A stretch of 64,000 nt of DNA, taken from DASRWT01 sp963748485. Its GTDB lineage: Bacteria; Methylomirabilota; Methylomirabilia; Rokubacteriales; CSP1-6. Both the position numbers and the translations under genes were made by a program. The notes beneath the pieces were generated by a model, which was given only the letters and a program-made list of their open reading frames with translations, searched no databases and was not told where the DNA came from. How positions within the stretch are numbered: the first letter of the stretch is position 1; every line of letters starts with the position of its first letter. Shown here one piece after another: positions 9,201 through 17,210 of the stretch. The DNA lies in contig CAVVJF010000009.1 in NCBI GenBank assembly GCA_963748485.1, positions 372,001-436,000 of the forward strand, read 5' to 3'.

Positions 9201-10501
9201 CGCGTGCCTCCTTGCCGGCCTCGCATCGTATCAGATTCGGCCAGGGGCGGCGCGTCGCGTGCGCCCGCGTAGACGACGAGGCCGCTCGCCAGGGCCACCG
9301 CGATGAAGGCCCAGATGACGCGGTAGGCGACCTCCGGCGCGACGCCGCCCGCCGCGGGAAAGAGGCCCACGAGCGCCCCGGTGAGCACGGGCAGCCCCGC
9401 GCTGCCCGCCACCTGGGCGAGATTCACGGTGGTCACCCCACGCCCGGCCAGCTCGTCCGGAAAGAGGCTCCGGCCGTGCGCGACGATCACGATCCCGTAG
9501 GCGGTGACGAGGCAGAACGCGACGAGGAGGAGCACCGCGAGCCAGGTCGGCGGATGCTCGAGAACGGCGAGAACGCCGAGCAGGGCGATGGAGCCCGCGG
9601 TGCCCCCCATCACTACGCGCTTGCGCGTGTTGAAGATCCGGTCGAGCGGCCCGTAGGCGAGAATGCCCACCACCTGGGCCAATCCCATCGCGAGGAGCGC
9701 GTTGCCGCGCGCCACCGGCCCCAGCCCGTGCACGTCGTTGAGGTACGGCCCCGCCCAGAGCCCGAGGATGGTGATCATGCTCGCGTACGCGAAGGTGTGG
9801 ATGGCGAGCACGCGCGGCAGGCCCGGGCTCCGCCACACCTGGGCGAGGCCGCGCAGGATAGCTCCCAGGCTCTCTCGCGTCGGCGCGGCGGTGACGCCGG
9901 GCGGCGTGTCGCGGACGAGCGCGTGAAACGCGAGGCCGATCGCCACCGTGAGCCCCGCCGCGCCCACGAACGCCCAGCGCCAGCCGACTTCGACGGTCAC
10001 TGCGGCGAGCGGAGTGGCGGCGGCGAGCGTGCCGAGATTCGAGAACGCGAAGATCCATGACAGCGCGGTGGTGAAGCGCTCGCCGCCGTGCCAGCGATGA
10101 CACAGGACCACCGCGCCCATGAAGGAGCCGGCGCACCCGAGCCCGATCAGCGCGCGCGCCGCGATGAGCGTCGCCGGAGTGACGGCGGCGGCGTGAAGGA
10201 GCGAGCCCGCCACCGCGAGCACGGTGAGGACACCGATGGTCCGCCGCGGTCCGTAGCGGTCGAACAGCATGCCCACGGGGAGCTGGACCACTCCGAGGGA
10301 GAGGAAGAACACACCGTTGGCCATCCCGAGCGCTTCCGGCGAGAGCGCGAGCTCGCGCGACAGCTCGGGCGCGATGGCGGAGAGCGAAGCGCGATAGAAC
10401 TGGCTGACAGCGGTGAGGGCGGAGAGGAGAACGACGACGCGTGCACCCGGACCGAAACGACGACTCACGGGCACCGATCGTAGCACGCGGGCGAGGCCCA
10501 C
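9197..10501 (-). CDS. MFS transporter
   Basis: A 434-residue polytopic membrane protein with about twelve hydrophobic segments and the MFS loop 2-3 motif in FDRYGPRRTIG. Its first segment contains SALTAVSQFYRASLSAIAP, similar to nitrate/sulfonate and organic-anion MFS importers. A GTG start at 10501 is used here; internal GTG codons at the VPVSRR segment are also possible. It is the promoter-proximal gene of the MFS-LLM-cupin-VOC operon, so it probably imports the substrate degraded by that operon or exports a product. Confidence 0.88.
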   Translation of the reverse strand: MGLARVLRSVPVSRRFGPGARVVVLLSALTAVSQFYRASLSAIAPELSRELALSPEALGMANGVFFLSLGVVQLPVGMLFDRYGPRRTIGVLTVLAVAGSLLHAAAVTPATLIAARALIGLGCAGSFMGAVVLCHRWHGGERFTTALSWIFAFSNLGTLAAATPLAAVTVEVGWRWAFVGAAGLTVAIGLAFHALVRDTPPGVTAAPTRESLGAILRGLAQVWRSPGLPRVLAIHTFAYASMITILGLWAGPYLNDVHGLGPVARGNALLAMGLAQVVGILAYGPLDRIFNTRKRVVMGGTAGSIALLGVLAVLEHPPTWLAVLLLVAFCLVTAYGIVIVAHGRSLFPDELAGRGVTTVNLAQVAGSAGLPVLTGALVGLFPAAGGVAPEVAYRVIWAFIAVALASGLVVYAGARDAPPLAESDTMRGRQGGTR

Positions 10502-10534
10502 TGGCCCCGCCCGGCGTGCCTGCGCACGCCCGGA

Positions 10535-10894
10535 TCAGGCGGCGCGTAGAGTCGGCGCGATCACCCGATCGGTCGGCGCGCTGACGACGTCCGGATGGCT
10601 CACCACCAGATCGTAGCCGGCGGGAACGCGTGACACCACCGCGGACCACGCGCGTTCGATCATCCAGGCGTAGCCCGCGGGCGCGTCGAGCACGACTCGG
10701 CCCCGCTGCCCGAGCATCGGCGCCGTCACCTCCACGGTGACGAACGACTCGCCGCCCAGACGCTGACGAACGGCGGCCCGCACCCGCGCCGCCACCGTGT
10801 CAGACGTGTTACGACGGTGGTCGGACCAGATAGAAACGGCCAGCGGCACCACGACCATTGCCAGCACCAGCAATCCTGCGAAGACTGCGGCCAT
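10535..10894 (-). CDS. Hypothetical membrane-anchored protein
   Basis: A 119-residue protein. I place the start at the ATG at 10894 because GGAGGTGA lies eight bases upstream. One N-terminal transmembrane helix (AAVFAGLLVLAMVVVPLAVS) is followed by a soluble domain of about 90 residues containing VTVEVTAPMLGQRGRVVLDA. No family recognised. It is divergent from the universal stress protein gene, with a shared 104-base intergenic region. Confidence 0.6.
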   Translation of the reverse strand: MAAVFAGLLVLAMVVVPLAVSIWSDHRRNTSDTVAARVRAAVRQRLGGESFVTVEVTAPMLGQRGRVVLDAPAGYAWMIERAWSAVVSRVPAGYDLVVSHPDVVSAPTDRVIAPTLRAA

Positions 10895-10998
10895 GACGGT
10901 CACCTCCACCCGTTCAGACGCGAGAGGCGCCGCGCGGGATTCCTGAATCCGTGAGGCGTGCTGCCCGCTCTAAACAAGCGATAGAAGGGAGGACTGTC

Positions 10999-11430
10999 AT
11001 GGCGAAGCGAATTCTGGTACCGCTGGATCGAAGCGAGCACGCCGAGGACGTGCTGCCCATCGTCGCCGACCTGGCCCGCGGCAGCGGCGCCACCGTCCGC
11101 CTCCTGAACGTGGCCGGATACCCCGAGCAGAAGTTCGGCGATCACGGGCGCGTGGTGGCGTACGAGAGTCAGGAGATGGAGCGCATCACTCACCGTCGGC
11201 TCGACTACCTGCGGGGAGCCGAGGCCCGGCTCGAGGGCGTGCCGGTTGAGTCGGTGGTCCGTTTCGGCGATCCCGTGCAGGAGATCGCGCAGGAAGCCGA
11301 GGCGTTCGGCGCCGATCTGATCGCGGTCACCGCCCCTCGGCGCGGCTGGTTCACCCGGTTCTACCGGAACGTCGCGGACAGCCTCCGCCGCAAGTCGTCG
11401 GTGCCCCTGCTGGTTCTCAGCGACCGGTAA
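10999..11430 (+). CDS. Universal stress protein (UspA family)
   Basis: A 143-residue protein with the typical start MAKRILVPLDRSEHAEDVLP and the Usp alpha/beta fold. The start at 10999 has GGGAGGA five bases upstream. The ATP-binding signature G-x2-G-x9-G-S/T is not seen near the C-terminus (TAPRRGWFTRFYRNVADSL is there instead), so it probably belongs to the subgroup that does not bind ATP. Such proteins support survival under stress; the partner is unknown. Confidence 0.85.
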   Translation: MAKRILVPLDRSEHAEDVLPIVADLARGSGATVRLLNVAGYPEQKFGDHGRVVAYESQEMERITHRRLDYLRGAEARLEGVPVESVVRFGDPVQEIAQEAEAFGADLIAVTAPRRGWFTRFYRNVADSLRRKSSVPLLVLSDR

Positions 11431-11454
11431 GAGCCCGCGCGGCCGCGGGCGCGG

Positions 11455-11958
11455 CTACTTGGGCGCGCCCGCGCTGCCGCCGAGCACGAAGATCACCGGG
11501 CCGATTCCGGACATCTCCGCGCGCAGCCGCCAGGGCGCCGGGCCTACCTGATCGAGAACGAAGTAGGCGACGGTGTTCCCATCCGCCACCGGCTCGCCGA
11601 CCGGCATCGAGGTCCCGAAGCCGACGCCCGTCCCTACCGCGGCGCCTCCACCTCCGTAGCTCGACCTGCCCATGCCGATGCCGAAGGTCACGCCGCTCGG
11701 GTTGTAGTAGCCGGGAAACTCGATGGTCTGCGGACGGACGCCGGTGCCGTCGGCCTTGAGGATTTGCGCGTCGAGGAGGCGCGTGCCGCGCGTGTCGATC
11801 TCGATGCGCACGCGATCAGCGAGCACGGTGTAGTCGGCGGACACCGCCGCACCGACGCCCGGAGGCTCCGGCTTGTAGCGAAGTCCCGACGAGGCACACC
11901 CCGCCAAGAGGAGAAGACACGCGCAGATCGCACCCACCGCCGTGCCGCGGTACCGCAT
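11455..11958 (-). CDS. Hypothetical lipoprotein
   Basis: A 167-residue protein with a signal peptide and lipobox LLAGC, the acylated cysteine being C21. After it come a beta-rich region (VLADRVRIEIDTRGTRLLDA) and a Gly-rich segment (SSYGGGGAAVGTGVGFGT). No family recognised. It probably sits in the cell envelope. It is convergent with the universal stress protein gene. Confidence 0.6.
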   Translation of the reverse strand: MRYRGTAVGAICACLLLLAGCASSGLRYKPEPPGVGAAVSADYTVLADRVRIEIDTRGTRLLDAQILKADGTGVRPQTIEFPGYYNPSGVTFGIGMGRSSYGGGGAAVGTGVGFGTSMPVGEPVADGNTVAYFVLDQVGPAPWRLRAEMSGIGPVIFVLGGSAGAPK

Positions 11959-12005
11959 GACCGAATTCTACCGCGCGCGACGGCGGGCCGCTATCAGCCG
12001 TCGAG

Positions 12006-12410
12006 TCAGGGCAGGCTGACGGTCGTGCTGTCCCCGGCTGACGATATCGTGAAGGTGCCCCCCGCCGTCGAGCTGTACGCATATGCGGACCAGCCCGCGG
12101 GCGGCGCGGGCGTGGAGCCCATGAAGGGGCCCGCGGTTTGACCCATCCCGTTGGTGGCGACCGAGTTGAGCGCGCTCAGCGCAGCGGGAAGCGTTCCCAT
12201 ATGCGCCGAATAGATGCTCACCGCGGACACCAGCGTCCGCACGTCCGCCTGCGCCTTCGCCACGCGGGCCCGGCCCTGGATATTGGCGTAAAGAGGGATG
12301 GCGATCGCGGCGAGGATACCGATGATGGCGACGACGATCATCAGCTCGATGAGGGTGAAGCCGCGCGCGCCCGTGGGCAGCCGACGGCGAACGGAGCGGA
12401 AATCGGACAT
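12006..12410 (-). CDS. Type II secretion / type IV pilin-like pseudopilin
   Basis: A 134-residue protein with the prepilin peptidase site GARG|FTLIELMIVVAIIG: Gly17 at -1, Phe18 at +1 and Glu22 at +5, followed by the hydrophobic N-terminal helix. The residues after it (ANIQGRARVAKAQADVRTL, then SIYSAHMGTLP) match the GspG/PilA minor pilin pattern. The ATG at 12410 has AGGAGGACC upstream. No other secretion or pilus genes are nearby, so it is an orphan here. The long C-terminal Gly/Ser/Thr-rich stretch is variable in this family. Confidence 0.88.
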   Translation of the reverse strand: MSDFRSVRRRLPTGARGFTLIELMIVVAIIGILAAIAIPLYANIQGRARVAKAQADVRTLVSAVSIYSAHMGTLPAALSALNSVATNGMGQTAGPFMGSTPAPPAGWSAYAYSSTAGGTFTISSAGDSTTVSLP

Positions 12411-12520
12411 CTGGGGTCCTCCTGATGAGGGATTGACGACGTACGGTCGCGTTATCATGCAGGGCAGGTGCCAGCGGACGCAGATGCGCGAGAATGCTTC
12501 GAGAAGGGAATGCCATGGAT

Positions 12521-12566
12521 AGGACAGTGTCCTGGATGATGTCAGCAAGATGACGGACACGTGTCC
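12521..12566. promoter_or_regulatory. Pair of GGACA/TGTCC palindromes upstream of phoD-like gene
   Basis: Two perfect palindromes share the half-site GGACA/TGTCC: a 13-base one at 12521-12533 (AGGACA-G-TGTCCT) and a 12-base one at 12555-12566 (GGACACGTGTCC), which overlaps the GTG start of the phosphatase gene. Their centres are about 34 bases apart in the 150-base divergent region between the pseudopilin and phoD-like genes. This looks like a two-site operator; the protein that binds is not known. Confidence 0.4.
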
Positions 12567-14117
12567 ACGCTGACCCGCCGCCGCGTGCTGACGGGAGCGG
12601 GCGCGCTCGGCGCCCTCTTCCTCGGCGGCGCGATCCGCGCCCGCCTCTCGCCAGGGCAGCCGCGGTTCACCGACTATCCCTTCAAGCTCGGCGTCGCGTC
12701 CGGCGATCCGCAGGCGGACGGCTTCGTGCTCTGGACTCGGCTGGCCCCGGAGCCCCTGGCGCGCGGCGGCATGGGACCCGATCCCGTCCCGGTGGAATGG
12801 GAGGTCGCGACCGACGACCGCATGGAGCACGTCGTCCAGCAGGGGGTCGTCCTCGCGTCGGCCGATCTCGCGCACTCCGTGCACGTCGAGGTCGCCGGCC
12901 TCGAGGCGGGACGACCCTACTGGTATCGCTTCCGCGCGGGAAGCGAGACATCGCCGATCGGCCGGACCCGTACCGCGCCGGATCCCGCCGCCCTCCCCGC
13001 GCGGCTCCGCTTCGCCTTCGCGTCCTGCCAGCATTGGGAGTTCGGCCACTACGGCGCGTATCACCACATGCAGGCCGACGACGTGGACTTCGTCGTCCAT
13101 CTCGGCGACTACATCTACGAATCCTCGGCGCGGACACCGCCGGTGCGGCGGCACGGCCTCGCCGAGCCCACCGACCTCGACGGGTATCGCCGCCGCCACG
13201 CGCTCTACAAGACCGACGGCGATCTGCAGGCCGCCCATGCCATGCACCCGTGGATCTTCACGTGGGACGACCACGAGGTGTCCAACGACTACGCCGGGGA
13301 CCACTCGCAGTTTCGCGACGATCCCGCCGTCTTCCGTCGCCGGCGGCTCGCTGCCTATCAGGCCTATTACGAGCACATGCCCCTGCGCGCGGCCGTCCGG
13401 GCAGTGACCCCCGAGGTGCGCCTCTACGGCCGTCTTCGCTGGGGCGCGCTCGCCGACTTCTTCATCCTCGACACCCGGCAGTACCGCGCGGTGCAGGCCT
13501 GCGGCGAGGGACGGCGGGGTGGCGGGCAAGTCGTCGACGACTGCGCGGCCCGCATGGATCCCGCCCAGGTGCGCCTCGGCGCCGCGCAGGAGCGGTGGCT
13601 CTTCGAGGGCCTCGCCGGCGCGGGCGCCCGCTGGAACGTGATCGCCCAGCAGCAGCTGATGGCCCAGGTGCGCCGGCGCTCGCCGTGGGGCACCGACGTC
13701 GTCTGGACGGACGGATGGGACGGCTACGCAGGGGAGCGTCAGCGGATCCTCGGCCATATCCACGACGCCCGCGTCGCCAATCCGGTCGTGATCGGCGGCG
13801 ACACCCACTCGTACTGGGTGACGGACCTGAAGGTTGATTTCACCGAGACGGCACCGGTCGTCGCCACCGAGTTCGTCGGCACCTCGATCTCGTCGGCCGG
13901 CCCGCCCATTCAGACGATGCTGCGGGCGATCGCGGAGAACCCGCACGTGCGGTACTTCGAGGGCCAGTATCGCGGCTACGTACGCTGCACCGTCACGCCG
14001 GAGCGCTGGGTCACCGAGCTCCAGGCTCTCGACAATGTCGGCGATGCGCGCTCCCGCATCGGCACGCTTGCCACCTTCGTGGTCGAGAGCGGCCGCCCCG
14101 GCGCCCACCGCCTCTGA
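12561..14117 (+). CDS. phoD: PhoD-like alkaline phosphatase, Tat-exported
   Basis: A 518-residue protein that begins with a twin-arginine signal, TRRRVLTGAGALGALFLGG, so it is exported folded. The N-terminal PhoD domain has FKLGVASGDPQADGFVLWTR. The metallophosphatase domain has FASCQHWEFGHY, FVVHLGDYIYE, FTWDDHEVSNDYAGD and the C-terminal VIGGDTHSYWV, which supply the Ca/Fe ligands of PhoD phosphodiesterase/alkaline phosphatases. It releases phosphate from phosphodiesters or monoesters outside the cytoplasm. Length is normal for the family. The start codon is GTG and no strong ribosome-binding site precedes it. Confidence 0.92.
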   Translation: MSTLTRRRVLTGAGALGALFLGGAIRARLSPGQPRFTDYPFKLGVASGDPQADGFVLWTRLAPEPLARGGMGPDPVPVEWEVATDDRMEHVVQQGVVLASADLAHSVHVEVAGLEAGRPYWYRFRAGSETSPIGRTRTAPDPAALPARLRFAFASCQHWEFGHYGAYHHMQADDVDFVVHLGDYIYESSARTPPVRRHGLAEPTDLDGYRRRHALYKTDGDLQAAHAMHPWIFTWDDHEVSNDYAGDHSQFRDDPAVFRRRRLAAYQAYYEHMPLRAAVRAVTPEVRLYGRLRWGALADFFILDTRQYRAVQACGEGRRGGGQVVDDCAARMDPAQVRLGAAQERWLFEGLAGAGARWNVIAQQQLMAQVRRRSPWGTDVVWTDGWDGYAGERQRILGHIHDARVANPVVIGGDTHSYWVTDLKVDFTETAPVVATEFVGTSISSAGPPIQTMLRAIAENPHVRYFEGQYRGYVRCTVTPERWVTELQALDNVGDARSRIGTLATFVVESGRPGAHRL

Positions 14118-14121
14118 GGGG

Positions 14122-14916
14122 CTACTTGTACCCCGAGAGCCGCCCGAGCTCGTCGAGCGGCAGCACGCCTTCGCGCCGCTCGGCGCCCAGCACCCAGGTG
14201 GGGAACACCTTGACGCCCGCGGCCCGACACCGCTCGGTCTGTGCGCGCTCGCCCTTGGGATCGCACTCCACGTAGGGCAAGAGGCCCGCCGCTCCCCCGA
14301 AGCGCTCCTTCTGCTCCTCGCAGTGGGGGCACCAGTAGGCGCCGTAGAACACGGCGCCCGACTTCGCGAGATGGCGAGCGAGGGCTTCCTGATAGGGCGT
14401 CGCCGAGGGCGGCGCGGTGGCGAAGACGAGGATCCCCACCGCGATGGCGACCACGGCCGCGCCCACGCCGAGCGCGGTGAGCCGTGTCGGGCGCGCGGAG
14501 ACAGTGTCCGGACGGCGCCACACGAGCACGGCGAGGAGCGCGGTCATGATGAGGGCGGAGGCGAGACACCACGCGCAGGCCGCCCGCAGGTCGAACAGCG
14601 AGAGATAAGTCAGATAGGCGGAGCCGCCGACGCCGGCGGCCGCCAGCACGAACGCGGCGCACCAGCGCGCGCGGTCGAAGCCCGCGAGGGCAAGCGCGCC
14701 GATCGCCGCGTAGGCGAGCGCGCCCCACAGCGCGGTCGGCGTGCCGAGGACACGGGCGTAGCGGCTCGCCTGGACGACGTCGCAGTCGGTGCCCGGCGCG
14801 CAGAAGAGCGCGGCGCCGCCGGTCCACTTGAGCCATGCGAGGTAGCCGGCGACGAGGAGGCCGGCGGCGGCGAGCGCGAGCACGGCACGATCCGGCCGGG
14901 CACCCCGCTTGGCCAT
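14122..14916 (-). CDS. VKOR-thioredoxin fusion protein
   Basis: A 264-residue membrane protein. The N-terminal half is a vitamin K epoxide reductase domain with hydrophobic helices, the loop cysteines C39 and C45 and the active-site CAWC pair C114/C117. The C-terminal half is a periplasmic thioredoxin-like domain with WCPHC (C196/C199) and the cis-Pro strand KVFPTWVLG. Bacterial VKOR homologues re-oxidise DsbA-like proteins and pass electrons to quinone, so this is probably a self-contained disulfide-forming enzyme. It ends four bases from the phosphatase stop. Confidence 0.93.
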   Translation of the reverse strand: MAKRGARPDRAVLALAAAGLLVAGYLAWLKWTGGAALFCAPGTDCDVVQASRYARVLGTPTALWGALAYAAIGALALAGFDRARWCAAFVLAAAGVGGSAYLTYLSLFDLRAACAWCLASALIMTALLAVLVWRRPDTVSARPTRLTALGVGAAVVAIAVGILVFATAPPSATPYQEALARHLAKSGAVFYGAYWCPHCEEQKERFGGAAGLLPYVECDPKGERAQTERCRAAGVKVFPTWVLGAERREGVLPLDELGRLSGYK

Positions 14917-14969
14917 GGCGTCACTCTACCGTATCATCGGGCGAGAGACTTCCCCCGGGAGGCGCACCC

Positions 14970-16019
14970 ATGCCAGCGCGGATCGACGTCGACCTCTTCA
15001 GCGACACCGTCACTCGCCCCACCTCCGAGATGCGCCGCTTCATGTGCGACGCCGAGGTGGGCGACGAGCAAAAATTCGAGGACCCGACCGTCAATCTCCT
15101 CCAGGAGATGGTGGCCGAGCTCCTCGGCAAGGAAGCGGCCCTCTTCCTGCCGTCCGGCACGATGTGCAACGAGATCGCCATCCGCGTCCACTGCCGCCCG
15201 GGCGAGGAGATGATCGCGCATCGCACCGCGCATCCCATCCACTTCGAGTCGGGCGGCCCCGCCGCCCTCGCCGGCGTGAACGTGTCGCCTCTGGACGGCG
15301 CCCGCGGCCAATATTCCGCCGCCGCCGCGGAAGCCGCGATCCGCGCACCCGAGGTTCGCTACTTTCCCCGCAGCCGGCTCCTCTGGGTGGAGCAAACCTC
15401 CAACCTGGGCGGCGGCAGCGTGTGGCCGCTCCGCGAGATCGAGGCGGTCACCGCGGTGGCCGGCCGGCACGGCCTGGCCACCCACATGGACGGCGCGCGG
15501 CTGATGAACGCGGTGGTGGCAAGCGGGGTCTCCGCCCGCGACTACGCGGCGCCGTTCGACTCCGCGTGGATCGACTTCACCAAGGGGCTCGGCGCGCCGG
15601 TGGGCGCCGCCATCGCCGGCTCGAGCGAATTCATCAAGGAGGCGTGGCGGCTCAAGCAGCAGATGGGCGGAGCCATGCGTCAGGCCGGCATCATCGCCGC
15701 GGGCGGCGTCTTCGCCCTGCGCCACAACGTGAAGCGCCTGGCCGAGGATCATGCCAACGCAAAGCGTCTGGCCGAGGGCCTGGCCGCCCTGCCCGGGGTG
15801 AAGCTCGACCCGGCAACAGTGGAGACGAACCTGGTCTTCTTCGACCTCACCGGGGCGCCCGACGCGCCCACCGTGGTCGAGCGGCTCCTCGCCCGGGGCA
15901 TTCGCATGGGCGCGATGAGCGCGCGGAGCATCCGAGCGGTCACGCATCTCGACGTGAGCGCGGCCCAGGTGGAGCAGACGCTCGAGGCCGTCCGTGCAGT
16001 GCTGGGAGGTGGACGATGA
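14970..16019 (+). CDS. Low-specificity threonine aldolase family (PLP beta-eliminating lyase)
   Basis: A 349-residue PLP enzyme. The start at 14970 has GGGAGG upstream. The fold-type I pattern is clear: DLFSDTVTRPT at the N-terminus, the ring-stacking His region HRTAHPIHFESGG, Asp174 in THMDGARLMN, and the PLP lysine K205 in DFTKGLGAP. Members cleave L-threonine or L-allo-threonine to glycine and acetaldehyde, or act on other beta-hydroxy amino acids. It is coupled by a 4-base overlap to a cupin gene, so the true substrate may be something other than threonine. Confidence 0.92.
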   Translation: MPARIDVDLFSDTVTRPTSEMRRFMCDAEVGDEQKFEDPTVNLLQEMVAELLGKEAALFLPSGTMCNEIAIRVHCRPGEEMIAHRTAHPIHFESGGPAALAGVNVSPLDGARGQYSAAAAEAAIRAPEVRYFPRSRLLWVEQTSNLGGGSVWPLREIEAVTAVAGRHGLATHMDGARLMNAVVASGVSARDYAAPFDSAWIDFTKGLGAPVGAAIAGSSEFIKEAWRLKQQMGGAMRQAGIIAAGGVFALRHNVKRLAEDHANAKRLAEGLAALPGVKLDPATVETNLVFFDLTGAPDAPTVVERLLARGIRMGAMSARSIRAVTHLDVSAAQVEQTLEAVRAVLGGGR

Positions 16020-16513
16020 GCGACGCACGCGAGCCCCATCGCGGCCACGCGGTCGTGATCCAGCCCGGCGAAGGGCCGTCCTACTGGCAACCCGTCCCCG
16101 CCAACGGTCACGCCGACCCCGCGCTCTTCCCCGAGAAGACCCGCTACGCGGGCCTCTCCATGGGCTATCAGTCCATCGCCCCCGGCGGCCGCGTGCGCGA
16201 GCACTCCCACGGCGATCAGGTCGAGCTACAGATCTGCTTCCGCGGAAAGGGCCGCGTCGTCGTGGACGGCCAGAATCACCCGCTCGTGCCCGGCACCGCC
16301 TGCTTCCTCGGCATGGACGTCAAGCACGAGCTGATCAACGAGGGCGCCGACGACCTCGTCATGATGTGGATCGTAGCCCCGCACGGCCTCGAAGACTTCT
16401 TCAAGGCCATCGGCCGCCCCCGCCACGCCGGCGACCCCACCCCGGAGCCCTTCGCCAGGCCCACGGACGTGGTGGCGATCGAGCGCGCGCTAGGGATGAA
16501 CGACACGGCGTAA
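16016..16513 (+). CDS. Cupin-domain protein
   Basis: A 165-residue single cupin. Metal-binding motif 1 is complete (REHSHGDQVELQICFRGKG: two His, a Gln/Glu region), and motif 2 has PGTACFLGMDVKHELINEG with the closing His. It therefore probably binds Fe, Mn or Ni and could be a small dioxygenase or isomerase. The ATG overlaps the stop of the threonine aldolase-like gene (ATGA), which makes a shared pathway likely. Confidence 0.85.
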   Translation: MSDAREPHRGHAVVIQPGEGPSYWQPVPANGHADPALFPEKTRYAGLSMGYQSIAPGGRVREHSHGDQVELQICFRGKGRVVVDGQNHPLVPGTACFLGMDVKHELINEGADDLVMMWIVAPHGLEDFFKAIGRPRHAGDPTPEPFARPTDVVAIERALGMNDTA

Positions 16514-16518
16514 CTGCG

Positions 16519-16732
16519 GACCGGCAGAACACCCTTCGCGACATGTCCCCGGGGACGTGTGCGGTGGGGGGCGGCTCAAACGACCACGACGCACGCGTCC
16601 GCCTCCACCCGTAACGGCTGGGCTCCGCCTGGGCGGGCTCGGCTCGTGTGACGGTCGCAGGGAAACGGGTCTCTTGAGTCGCCCCCCACCGCACACGTCC
16701 CCTCGGCGTTGCCGGAGGTTCTGCCGTCCTTC
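16519..16732. repeat. Long inverted-repeat element, MITE/REP-like
   Basis: Two 29-base arms, 16551-16579 and 16674-16702, are reverse complements with one mismatch; they enclose a 94-base spacer. The similarity continues outward in weaker form (GGCAGAAC at 16523-16530 against its complement at 16719-16726), so the whole element is about 210 bases. Next to the left arm is a near-perfect 20-base palindrome at 16541-16560 (ACATGTCCCC/GGGGACGTGT). It fills the gap between the convergent cupin and MaoC genes and contains no gene. It could be a non-autonomous mobile element or REPIN, or a bidirectional terminator. Confidence 0.7.
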
Positions 16733-17191
16733 TTAGGCGTATTGGATGCCGAGTGTCTCCGCGACCATGGCGGGCTTGGCCTGGCCTTCGACCTCGATGA
16801 TGGATTCGAACGTAAGGCGGACGCCGTTGCCCTCGACGGGGTCGACCGCCTTGATGGTGGAGCGCAGGCGGACACGGCCACCGGCGGGAACGGGCGTCAC
16901 GAAGCGCACCTTGTTGGAGCCGTAGTTCAGGCCGCGCGAGCGCTTCGTCACCTTCAGCAGCTCCGGCATCATGCGCGGCAGCAGCGACAGGGTGAGATAG
17001 CCGTGCGCGATGGTCTTGCCGCCGGGCAGCTCGCGCTTGGCGCGCTCGACGTCGACATGAATCCACTGATGGTCGCCGGTGGCCTCCGCGAACTTGTCGA
17101 TCATGGCCTGGTCCACTGTCACCCACGACGACGGGCCCAGCGTCTCTCCGATGTGCTTGCTCAAGTCTTGTGGCGTCTCGACGACGAGCAT
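16733..17191 (-). CDS. MaoC-like (R)-enoyl-CoA hydratase-family protein
   Basis: A 152-residue hot-dog-fold protein with the hydratase-2 motif in FAEATGDHQWIHVDVERA, where the Asp and His are the catalytic pair of (R)-specific enoyl-CoA hydratases. KTIAHGYLTLSLLP follows, as in the family. It probably hydrates an enoyl-CoA or acts on a related acyl-CoA. It lies 19 bases downstream of the amidase gene on the same strand, so it is likely cotranscribed with the amidase pair. Confidence 0.9.
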   Translation of the reverse strand: MLVVETPQDLSKHIGETLGPSSWVTVDQAMIDKFAEATGDHQWIHVDVERAKRELPGGKTIAHGYLTLSLLPRMMPELLKVTKRSRGLNYGSNKVRFVTPVPAGGRVRLRSTIKAVDPVEGNGVRLTFESIIEVEGQAKPAMVAETLGIQYA

Positions 17192-17210
17192 GGTGCCTCC
17201 TTGTCGGGTT

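Noticed and set aside
12411..14108. A long minus-strand open frame running through phoD into the pseudopilin
   Set aside because: Shadow of phoD; the real pseudopilin start is set by its ribosome-binding site and prepilin motif at 12410.
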